From assembly GCA_003497555.1 (NCBI GenBank), contig DNNS01000734.1, positions 1 to 5,446 on the forward strand: a stretch of 5,446 nt of DNA, in the 5' to 3' direction. Shown here piece by piece: positions 1 through 5,446 of this stretch (the first letter of the stretch is position 1; each line of letters begins with the position of its first letter). The DNA comes from Spirochaetia bacterium. Its GTDB lineage: Bacteria; Spirochaetota; UBA12135. Under the pieces are notes generated by a model. It saw only the letters and a list, made by a program, of their open reading frames with translations, did not search any database and was not told where the DNA came from. Both the position numbers and the translations under genes were made by a program.

Positions 1-37
1 TTATAAGCTGGTGTAGTCTCTTATAAATAAATTTTCC

Positions 38-44
38 AGGGAGG
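38..44 (+). promoter_or_regulatory. Shine-Dalgarno site of the HAMP-like protein gene
   Basis: The sequence AGGGAGG lies five bases before the ATG at 50. This is a strong match to the anti-Shine-Dalgarno complement and fixes that ATG as the start. It is clearly stronger than the sites in front of the minus-strand genes. The 37 bases further left hold a TATAAA-like hexamer at 22-27, but its -35 box would fall outside the window, so no promoter is called. Confidence 0.8.
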
Positions 45-49
45 AAATT

Positions 50-568
50 ATGGAAATTCAATCAAATCGCCGCAAACAAAAAATAGTTGCGGGAAAATTT
101 CAATTATTTTTTATTTTTAAACTATGCGCTATTTTTTTTCTGGCTTTACTGGCAATAATAATTATTTTTATAATCTGGAATAACATACAGTTCCGGCAGG
201 GTTTTTTAACCAGGCTTCCGGAAAATGAAGCAGTTGCCGTCTGGGCGCAAGCCAATAATATTCAGGCCGGAAGCGCAGATTACTGGCAGAAATTCGTTAT
301 AGATGCGGATGTTTATACTTTTTTTGATATTATCTGGAAACCGCTGATTTTCATGGCCGGTATAAACTTTATAATTCTGATTATTTTCGGAATTGAAATT
401 TCCTTTTCTGTAGCCGGACCTATATTTAAAATAATCCGGACCCTCGAAAAACGAAATAACGGCGAGACCGGATTGAAAATTGAACTAAGAAAAAAAGACC
501 CCGCATATATCCAGCGGCTGGCTGATTTGATAAACGGGAGTATATCTGAAAATACAGATAAATATTAA
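50..568 (+). CDS. Short two-helix membrane protein with a C-terminal HAMP-like domain
   Basis: This 172-residue protein has a basic cytoplasmic N-terminus (residues 1-17, rich in Arg and Lys), a long hydrophobic helix at about 18-42, an extracytoplasmic loop of about 55 residues, and a second helix at about 98-118. The remaining residues match the HAMP linker pattern: VAGPIFKI at 121-128 corresponds to the Ala-Gly-Pro-[IL]-[FY] signature of the first HAMP helix, and a second amphipathic helix (about 150-165) follows a polar connector. HAMP domains normally pass conformational signals from a membrane sensor to a kinase, cyclase or chemotaxis module. None follows here, because the protein stops right after the domain. 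It may act in trans on another transducer or play a structural role in the membrane; its function is not known. The start is set by the strong ribosome binding site. The gene converges on the cytidylyltransferase gene and its upstream partner is not visible. Confidence 0.8.
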   Translation: MEIQSNRRKQKIVAGKFQLFFIFKLCAIFFLALLAIIIIFIIWNNIQFRQGFLTRLPENEAVAVWAQANNIQAGSADYWQKFVIDADVYTFFDIIWKPLIFMAGINFIILIIFGIEISFSVAGPIFKIIRTLEKRNNGETGLKIELRKKDPAYIQRLADLINGSISENTDKY

Positions 569-592
569 TAAAAATCGGCGCTGATTATATAA

Positions 593-605
593 CACCCTGC
601 GGGTG
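593..605. terminator. Possible hairpin between convergent genes
   Basis: CACCC and GGGTG form a five-base-pair stem around a three-base loop (TGC), inside the gap between two converging genes. The position suits a bidirectional terminator. However, neither strand shows a run of T after the stem, so it lacks the usual mark of an intrinsic terminator. A second short inverted pair, AACAC (591-595) and GTGTT (623-627), flanks most of the gap. Confidence 0.25.
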
Positions 606-628
606 GATGGTAAATAAATATCGTGTTA

Positions 629-1294
629 CTATCCTGCATGTTTTATAATCTCACAGAACTCTACTATTCCCCGCTCCGATTTTGGAACTTTTTCCATCAC
701 AGCAGAAAATTTTTTAAAGTCATCATCCGTATCTACAGTTACGCGCAGGCCGGGAAAATAATATTCCCCGGGAGCAGCAGGTTCGTATAATCGAAATTTT
801 TCCGGATGCCTGTAATGATACTGCGTAATATGTTCATGCTCAAAGGCATCTGTTGATTCCACAAAAGCTTTTTCCAGGGCTTGCCGGGTAATTACTTCCA
901 CACCGCTTCCCCAGGGCATACCGGTATAATGCGCCAAATCATACTGCCCGGCTGTAAATAGTTTATGAATACCCGTACAGCAGGTAACAGACACAAAGGG
1001 GTTATCCGCAGTAGCCCTGATAACAATATCAAGGTTATGCGCCCGGGCAGCCCGGCAGTATCGTCCCAGTACATCTTCTTCGCTGCCGGTAAAAATACTG
1101 ACCGGATACCTGGCAAGCAGGCCGGCAAGGCGCTCGGTGCTGTTTTGCGGAACAGCCAGGATCAGGGGAAATCCGGTCAGAAGCAGACGCTCCAGGCAAT
1201 ATTCTATCAGCATCTTTCCCTGCACGGTTTTCAAAATTTTACCCGGCAGGCGGCTGGAATTTATTCTGGCCTGAATTATTATTCCGGTTTTCAT
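629..1294 (-). CDS. SpsF-like cytidylyltransferase (CMP-sugar synthetase family)
   Basis: This 221-residue cytoplasmic enzyme belongs to the CMP-KDO/CMP-sialic acid synthetase superfamily, in the branch annotated as spore coat polysaccharide protein SpsF. Such enzymes transfer CMP from CTP to a sugar. Visible family marks, in order, are the nucleotide-binding loop IIQARINSSRLPGKIL (6-21), GSEEDVLGRY (70-79), RATADNPF with a probable metal ligand Asp97 (93-100), GVEV (131-134), EHEHITQYHYRHPEKF (152-167) and LRVTVDTDDD with Asp188 (183-192). Length and motif order are complete, so the gene looks intact. Its start codon overlaps the stop of the vWA gene as ATGA, and there is little Shine-Dalgarno sequence, so translation is probably coupled. 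The acceptor sugar cannot be told. No NeuB/SpsE-like synthase or glycosyltransferase is visible nearby. The SpsF name does not imply spores; relatives act in flagellin, capsule and O-antigen glycan synthesis. Confidence 0.9.
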   Translation of the reverse strand: MKTGIIIQARINSSRLPGKILKTVQGKMLIEYCLERLLLTGFPLILAVPQNSTERLAGLLARYPVSIFTGSEEDVLGRYCRAARAHNLDIVIRATADNPFVSVTCCTGIHKLFTAGQYDLAHYTGMPWGSGVEVITRQALEKAFVESTDAFEHEHITQYHYRHPEKFRLYEPAAPGEYYFPGLRVTVDTDDDFKKFSAVMEKVPKSERGIVEFCEIIKHAG

Positions 1295-3036
1295 ATCTTG
1301 TTCTTTTTTCTGCTGATATAAAGAACAAAAACAGCCAGACCCGCAGCCAGCCAGATGGCAGAGATTAAATAACTGCGCCGGGAGGTTATAATCTCAACAG
1401 CTTCCGGCAGCAGAGATTTTTCCGGTTCCGGAATAAATTCCGTTCCATGATGGCGCGCATAATTCAGTATTTCGGCAGTCAGATTATAAACATAAAAATC
1501 ATTGTCAGCGGCAATAGTAAGATAACCGCTGTACAGGCCGGCGGCAGTCTGTTCTGAAACCAGCAGGGAAATATTTTTATTAAGATTTTTTCCGGCCCGC
1601 AGATAAAAGGGATTATTAAATGAACTGAAATACCGGGCTGCCAGCAGGTTTTCTTCCCCGGAAACCAGGGGGAAAAAATCGAGGCGCATGATTAAATCAT
1701 TTCGGGAATTATTTTTAATATTAAAAAACAAATTGGCCAGCCTGGTTTTTTCTACACCCAGGAGGGAAAACTCCTGTCGATCTACCGAAAAAACCGCAGG
1801 TTTACTTTTAACAATTATCTTCTTCTGATAATTTTTTCGCTCCCGGCCGCCGTTAAAAATTTGGGCAGAAAAATAATGATTTCCCCGGGAGAGAGGCAGA
1901 ATACCCGAGGTATAAAAGCCCCCGGTTTGTTCATAAAGCAGTTCGGCGTCTTTGCCGTCAATAAAAATCCGCACCCGCGGCGTCTGCGGTTCCCGGAAAT
2001 AAATTTTAAAAACCGGCAGTTCATTATCTGCATAAGTATTTTTCAGACCGTAAACAATGATTTTTTCTATGCTGCCAGCAGCTTCACGCACGATGCGGGC
2101 GTATAAATCCGAGAGCTGAAGATTTTTTTCAGCCGGATAAAAAGAAGCGCCGGTTTCTTCGGCAATTTTTTTCAACAGCGCCTGATCATATTCCGTTTTT
2201 CCAGGCCGCCCAAGACCAATGGTAAAAAGCGGAGTCCCCCTCTGTATAAATGCCTGGTGTTCGTTTTTATAGGGAATAGTGGAAACTCCGTCAGTCAGCA
2301 GAATAGCGATAGTGCGTTCATCGTTTCCGGTTTTTTCCAGCAGACGCAGGGCGGCTGTTATACCATCAGGTAAATTAGTACTGCGCAGCCAGAAACGGCA
2401 CTCAAGTGCGGTATTGATCTTTTTTCTTTCAGAAACAGGAGTAAAATCAAGCACCAGTTCGCCGCAGTCGCTGAATGAAACCAGGGCGATTTTTGAAATA
2501 TAGGTTAAAACCGCCGGGTCGGCTAAAATATTTTTCACCGCTTTATAGCGCATTTCTCCCGGATCGTTGTCAGTCATGCTTCCGGAGTTATCAATAATAA
2601 AAAGCAGATTGATTTTTTCGTCTCGGTAATAAAAAGTCCGGGGAAGCATTGCGCTTTTAACATCATGACTGCTTCCGGCCGTAATCTGAAAATCATACCA
2701 TCCGGATTTTTTCTGCCGGGGCAGAGGCAGCCAGGCTATATACCGGTCAACGGAAAAAACTACAGGAATATTTTCAATGACACTTTTACTTTCCTGACCC
2801 GTAATTAAAAATATAAACTGGCGGGGTATAAATCCGCTGTATGGCTTGTTCTCGTGATCATAAGCCTTGAAAGATATAACCGCAGTGACAGGTTTGTCAA
2901 TAAATCCGGCCTGGCTGGAATTAACCGTTATATCGGCAATGCGCGCCGGAATAACCGTATCGCGGCTGCTTAAAGGACTTTTTATTTCCAGGGAAAAAAG
3001 CTGGAAAAAAAATACGGGTAAAATAAATAATAACAT
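1291..3036 (-). CDS. Membrane-anchored von Willebrand factor A domain protein
   Basis: This 581-residue protein is predicted to be exported and held by a C-terminal helix. A hydrophobic export segment (1-16) is followed by a beta-rich region (about 25-138) that looks like an immunoglobulin-type or macroglobulin-like fold, then a vWA domain (about 142-316). The MIDAS metal site is complete: DNSGS at 149-153, Thr220, and Asp249 within LLTDG. The domain should therefore bind a divalent cation and a partner protein. Two further beta-rich regions (about 325-410 and 415-525) precede a transmembrane helix at about 557-575 and a short basic tail, SRKKNKI, which should lie in the cytoplasm. The layout recalls vWA proteins of the BatA/BatB type, but the long beta-rich C-terminal half differs. 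It lies 10 bases after the propeller gene and overlaps the cytidylyltransferase gene by 4 bases. The ATG has no clear Shine-Dalgarno site, so coupling to the upstream gene is likely. Confidence 0.88.
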   Translation of the reverse strand: MLLFILPVFFFQLFSLEIKSPLSSRDTVIPARIADITVNSSQAGFIDKPVTAVISFKAYDHENKPYSGFIPRQFIFLITGQESKSVIENIPVVFSVDRYIAWLPLPRQKKSGWYDFQITAGSSHDVKSAMLPRTFYYRDEKINLLFIIDNSGSMTDNDPGEMRYKAVKNILADPAVLTYISKIALVSFSDCGELVLDFTPVSERKKINTALECRFWLRSTNLPDGITAALRLLEKTGNDERTIAILLTDGVSTIPYKNEHQAFIQRGTPLFTIGLGRPGKTEYDQALLKKIAEETGASFYPAEKNLQLSDLYARIVREAAGSIEKIIVYGLKNTYADNELPVFKIYFREPQTPRVRIFIDGKDAELLYEQTGGFYTSGILPLSRGNHYFSAQIFNGGRERKNYQKKIIVKSKPAVFSVDRQEFSLLGVEKTRLANLFFNIKNNSRNDLIMRLDFFPLVSGEENLLAARYFSSFNNPFYLRAGKNLNKNISLLVSEQTAAGLYSGYLTIAADNDFYVYNLTAEILNYARHHGTEFIPEPEKSLLPEAVEIITSRRSYLISAIWLAAGLAVFVLYISRKKNKI

Positions 3037-3046
3037 GCCGGAATTA

Positions 3047-4540
3047 TCAGCGGGAATAATTACCCTGTCTTTGCCGGTTATTTAAAAATCCGGGTACTAT
3101 AATCTGCCCGGGAGTTACCAGCGTATCCGGAGAAGTCACAATACTGATTACGGCAAGATTTCCTCCATCCGCTGCAATTAATATATCCGGATGCCCGTCG
3201 CGGTTAATATCGGCCAGTACCGGGGACGCAGTAACATTTTCTCCGATTTCCAGAACCCTGGTTACCAGTTCGCCGGTTTTTCCATTTAAAATATACAGGC
3301 GACCGCCTCCTGAAACTGCTATTACGTCCGGGGTGCCGTCATTATTGGCGTCAAAAAATATCGGGCTGGCTTTAAACTCATTGTTAACGCTGGTATTAAA
3401 GGTCCAGATTATGCGCCGGTTTTGCGGTGAAATCAGCATAACCTGTCCCAGCTGATTATTAACGGCAATTTCGTCAAATTTACCGCCTGATACATCAGCA
3501 GCCGCAGGCGACGCCTGGGATGGCGCCGGCAATTTCATTTCCAGCAGTAAAGATCCTTTCTCGGGATCAATAATAAACAAATTTCCTTCCATATCAAGAG
3601 CAGCGGCGCTGCCGGCAGATAAAAAATTGCCAAGGCAGATACTGGCTTTAAAAGGGCCTCCGGGTTTTAAAAACCAGATTTCATTTCCGGTTACAGAGTC
3701 AAGTGCAGAGATATATCCGTTGCCGGAAGCAATCAGCAGATCGGGAACGCCATCCCTGTTTATATCAAGCACCGCAGGCGAGGAGAAAATCTGGGCATGT
3801 CCTGCCTTTAAGTCGGAATTTTTCCAGAGCGGAAGCCCATAGCGGCCTTCTATAGCGCATACGGTTCCGCCCATTCCGCACATAACGATCATTTCCATTT
3901 CCTTTCTGCTGATTATAGCCGGAGTTGCGTAAATTTTTTCACTGAAAAATTCCCGCCGGGAAAAATATAAATATTCACCTTTTCTGTTGATAATATGAAT
4001 CTGTCCGTTATCGCAGGCGGCAATAATCTCTTTTTCTCCATCGCGGTTTACATCATAAACAAGCGGAGAAGCAATCACCGGACTTGCAGATACATATTGA
4101 AATATTTTTTTCAGACTCGGCCCGTCGAATACATGCACATTACCGCTTTCATCGCCGATAACAATATCAAGCCTGCGGTCGCCGTTTATATCATACACCA
4201 GAGGTGTTGCCGTGGTTATGGACCCGATATCGGTGCGGGCATTGATATTTAAGGTAACATGCTGAATGCGGCGCGTATTGTTAACCAGCAGTAAAACAGT
4301 GGCTGCAGCTGCTATCATAACAATTATAATTGACGCTGTTATTTTTTTCTTATCAGCCTGGTGGAAGAAAGCTGAAATTTTTTCAGACCAGCGGACTTTT
4401 TTCATACCGCTGCCGGTAAATGATTCCCGTGTTTCCAGGCGGCTTAATTCCGGCAGGCGGGATCGGAAAATTTCCCTGAAATCAATTTCCTGTCTGATTT
4501 TGGCTTCCAAAAAATTAGTTGAAAATTTTTTATTGATCAT
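3047..4540 (-). CDS. Membrane-anchored eight-repeat FG-GAP/VCBS-type beta-propeller
   Basis: This 497-residue protein has a charged cytoplasmic N-terminus (1-66), one transmembrane helix (about 67-86) and an extracytoplasmic propeller. Lysines before the helix predict the N-in, C-out orientation. Eight repeats of 44-48 residues begin with [AS]-[ST]-P or a variant at residues 111, 157, 205, 253, 299, 343, 391 and 438. Five carry a calcium-binding-type loop of the DxNxDG kind, at 117-125 (GDR in place of xDG), 163-171, 259-267, 397-405 and 444-452. Repeat 6 has a weak version (DVSGGKFDE, 349-357), and repeats 3 and 5 have lost it. After the last blade a Pro/Gly/Arg tail of about 30 residues ends the protein. 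Such propellers bind proteins or glycans, and some PQQ-type relatives look similar (for example BamB), but no enzyme residues are evident. The ATG at 4540 is chosen over an in-frame TTG at 4558 because it has the better ribosome binding site. It is first in an operon with the vWA protein. Confidence 0.88.
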   Translation of the reverse strand: MINKKFSTNFLEAKIRQEIDFREIFRSRLPELSRLETRESFTGSGMKKVRWSEKISAFFHQADKKKITASIIIVMIAAAATVLLLVNNTRRIQHVTLNINARTDIGSITTATPLVYDINGDRRLDIVIGDESGNVHVFDGPSLKKIFQYVSASPVIASPLVYDVNRDGEKEIIAACDNGQIHIINRKGEYLYFSRREFFSEKIYATPAIISRKEMEMIVMCGMGGTVCAIEGRYGLPLWKNSDLKAGHAQIFSSPAVLDINRDGVPDLLIASGNGYISALDSVTGNEIWFLKPGGPFKASICLGNFLSAGSAAALDMEGNLFIIDPEKGSLLLEMKLPAPSQASPAAADVSGGKFDEIAVNNQLGQVMLISPQNRRIIWTFNTSVNNEFKASPIFFDANNDGTPDVIAVSGGGRLYILNGKTGELVTRVLEIGENVTASPVLADINRDGHPDILIAADGGNLAVISIVTSPDTLVTPGQIIVPGFLNNRQRQGNYSR

Positions 4541-4544
4541 ACAT

Positions 4545-4550
4545 CTTCCT
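4545..4550 (-). promoter_or_regulatory. Ribosome binding site that decides the propeller gene start
   Basis: On the minus strand AGGAAG lies four bases before the ATG at 4540, with its AGGA core six bases away. The alternative in-frame TTG at 4558 would add six residues (MPAGRC). It has only a weaker AGG five bases upstream, and it lies inside a palindrome. The ATG is therefore preferred. Confidence 0.6.
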
Positions 4551-4551
4551 G

Positions 4552-4567
4552 CAGGCAATATTACCTG
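4552..4567. repeat. Near-perfect 16-bp palindrome before the propeller gene
   Basis: CAGGCAATATTACCTG reads the same on both strands apart from one mismatched pair (14 of 16 positions), centred on AATATT. It ends two bases from the ribosome binding site of the propeller gene. Its place and two-fold symmetry suit a binding site for a dimeric repressor. It might also be an RNA hairpin, although the AT-rich centre makes that weak. No regulator gene is visible in the window. Confidence 0.35.
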
Positions 4568-4632
4568 TATCCTCTAGATTTTCGGTATTATTGAAATATT
4601 AGATTAGAAAGATTTCTGCAAAAATACATACG

Positions 4633-4663
4633 GAATATCCGGTATTTTTTATCCCGGAAATTC
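4633..4663. repeat. Imperfect inverted repeat in the operon leader
   Basis: GAATATCCGG (4633-4642) and CCGGAAATTC (4654-4663) pair at nine of ten positions, with a single A-A mismatch, around an 11-base loop made mostly of T on the plus strand. It sits in the untranslated gap about 93 bases before the propeller start. On the minus strand the stem is followed by TATTTTT only after several bases, so it is a poor terminator. A leader hairpin or protein-binding site is possible. Confidence 0.35.
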
Positions 4664-4711
4664 TTCAAAACCGATAATAAGCTATAATTATTTACAGGAA
4701 ATGAACATATT

Positions 4712-4728
4712 AAAAACGGCTTTTGCCG
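4712..4728 (-). terminator. Terminator-like hairpin after the rightmost gene
   Basis: On the minus strand CGGC-AAAA-GCCG is followed directly by TTTTT, about 70 bases after the stop at 4801. The order of stem, tetraloop and T run is that of an intrinsic terminator, but the four-base-pair stem is short. It may work together with the larger stem just upstream (4736-4779). If it works, it would separate the right-hand gene from the propeller operon and imply a promoter for the operon between about 4541 and 4711. I cannot point to convincing -35/-10 boxes there. Confidence 0.35.
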
Positions 4729-4735
4729 AAAAACC

Positions 4736-4779
4736 ATGATCTTTCCCGGTCTCTCGGGATTCCCGGGCAGATTGATCAT
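4736..4779 (-). repeat. Nested inverted repeat with alternative pairings
   Basis: An outer pair, ATGATC (4736-4741) with GATCAT (4774-4779), encloses an inner pair, CCCGG (4745-4749) with CCGGG (4763-4767). A competing five-base-pair hairpin, TCCCG (4744-4748) with CGGGA (4755-4759), uses part of the same arm. It lies 22 bases after the stop of the right-hand gene and just before the terminator-like hairpin. It could be a 3'-end structure for that transcript or part of a structured leader. It matches no riboswitch that I recognise. Confidence 0.35.
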
Positions 4780-4800
4780 TCAAAAATGAAACGTTATTGA

Positions 4801-5446
4801 TTATTGTACTGTCATGATTGATTTCGCAAGCAATTTTCTGATTTTGGAAAAAGCTTCAGTATCCATTCTTTCCAGCATATCATTGAGATTTTTAAATTCA
4901 GTACAGAAAGCGCTGATTTTTTCCAGATTTTTTTTTGCCGGCCCTGTTTTTTTTTCATCAGTACACATTTCCAGTTTTTGTTCCAGTGTTTCCAGGTATT
5001 TCAGATCGTAATAACCTTCTGTCAAGCCGAGTAATTTTACTGTCGGTATCAGCGCCTTAATATTCCCGTTAGAATCAAAATCCGGAAAGGCATAACTGTC
5101 ACTGGTTCCCAGTTTGCCCTTCCTTTGATTATAAAAATCCGTTGCGGAAGAATTCTGTATAAAAACATAAGGACACTGAACCTCGGCAGGAAGCTGCCAT
5201 AAATATAACCCGAAGATTAGCCGGGCAAACAGACCTTCCCGATCGGGCATATATTGCTCCTGGTTGTAATATACCCAGAGTTTTTTATTGAGCCTTTTTA
5301 AATCCTGTCTGATTTTTTCAACTCCGAATTCGGCAATATATGTTTCAAGCGAATGGGGAGAAGAGCAGATTACATCCGCAAGATTATTAATATCCCGGTC
5401 AGTTATAAATTTATGATATTCATAAGTTACCACTATTTTTAAATCT
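4801..5446 (-). CDS. C-terminal part of a DUF4091/GH123-like protein, cut by the window edge
   Basis: The reading frame is open to the right edge, so this is probably the end of a longer gene. A GTG at 5433 would give 210 residues but has no Shine-Dalgarno site in the 13 bases before it. Counting from that GTG, four stretches occur in the order seen at the end of DUF4091/GH123-type TIM-barrel glycosidases: KLWVYYN (51-57), RLIFGLYLWQL (71-81), a YAFPD segment leading to IPTVK (114-133), and LTEGYYDLKYLETLE (137-151), which resembles the family's R-E-G-x-x-D-x-[RK]-Y-L helix. A charged helical tail (about 152-210) closes the protein. The catalytic barrel region would lie outside the window, so activity cannot be judged. 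This assignment rests on remembered pattern similarity only. The gap of 260 bases to the next gene, with terminator-like hairpins, suggests a separate transcript. Confidence 0.6.
   Translation of the reverse strand, partial: DLKIVVTYEYHKFITDRDINNLADVICSSPHSLETYIAEFGVEKIRQDLKRLNKKLWVYYNQEQYMPDREGLFARLIFGLYLWQLPAEVQCPYVFIQNSSATDFYNQRKGKLGTSDSYAFPDFDSNGNIKALIPTVKLLGLTEGYYDLKYLETLEQKLEMCTDEKKTGPAKKNLEKISAFCTEFKNLNDMLERMDTEAFSKIRKLLAKSIMTVQ

Noticed and set aside
965..1321. Plus-strand reading frame of 118 codons
   Set aside because: It lies opposite the motif-rich cytidylyltransferase and shows no domain pattern.
3047..4540. The regular repeats as a CRISPR array or DNA tandem repeat
   Set aside because: The period is at the protein level (about 47 residues) with divergent codons; no identical DNA repeats or spacers are present.
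4541..4558. TTG at 4558 as the propeller gene start
   Set aside because: The ATG at 4540 has a better ribosome binding site, and the six extra residues add nothing recognisable.
4266..4577. Plus-strand reading frame of 103 codons opposite the propeller N-terminus
   Set aside because: Its hydrophobic stretch is the complement of the propeller gene's membrane helix; there is no convincing start signal, and the minus-strand gene is clearly real.
4683..4688. Plus-strand TATAAT hexamer as a promoter
   Set aside because: No plus-strand gene follows it and no -35 box is convincing; it is likely a chance match in AT-rich sequence.
4588..4779. Minus-strand reading frame of 63 codons in the gap
   Set aside because: It has no ribosome binding site, its start lies inside an inverted repeat, and the peptide shows no domain or membrane pattern. 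The region is better read as non-coding.
4681..4800. Cyclic-di-GMP (GEMM) or other known riboswitch
   Set aside because: GGCAAAAGCC looked suggestive, but the conserved GEMM elements (the GGGCAAACC-type and GGGACGCAAAGCC-type segments) are absent, and no other family I know matches.

Overview
The window looks like a chromosomal segment from a moderately AT-rich, Gram-negative-type bacterium, probably an uncultured lineage. The genes are packed closely. Two of the proteins are predicted to be anchored in the inner membrane with their domains outside the cytoplasm. I see no phage, transposon, CRISPR, tRNA or rRNA signal, and the sequence does not fix the phylum.

Left end (1-628): a plus-strand gene with a good Shine-Dalgarno site encodes a short two-helix membrane protein. 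It ends in a HAMP-like domain and has no output domain after it. It converges on the minus-strand block across a gap of about 60 bp that holds one small hairpin.

Centre (629-4540, minus strand): three genes form an evident operon, read right to left. The first encodes an N-terminally anchored beta-propeller with eight FG-GAP/VCBS-type repeats, several carrying calcium-binding-type DxNxDG loops. Ten bases later comes a von Willebrand factor A (vWA) protein with an intact MIDAS metal site, an N-terminal export signal and a C-terminal membrane anchor. Its stop overlaps by 4 bp (ATGA) the start of an SpsF-like cytidylyltransferase, which would activate a sugar as its CMP derivative. The propeller and vWA proteins would both face away from the cytoplasm, each held by one helix at opposite ends, so a membrane-bound recognition complex is a reasonable but unproven idea. 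How a cytoplasmic sugar-activating enzyme fits in is not clear; surface glycan synthesis or glycosylation of the partners is an inference from gene order.

Right end (4541-5446): a non-coding gap of 260 bp holds several inverted repeats. They include a terminator-like hairpin downstream of the rightmost gene and a near-perfect 16-bp palindrome next to the propeller gene's ribosome binding site. Beyond it lies the 3' part of a minus-strand gene that runs off the window. Its C-terminal pattern resembles the end of DUF4091/GH123-like TIM-barrel glycosidases.

No complete known system is recognisable. The most notable item is the propeller/vWA/cytidylyltransferase gene set.
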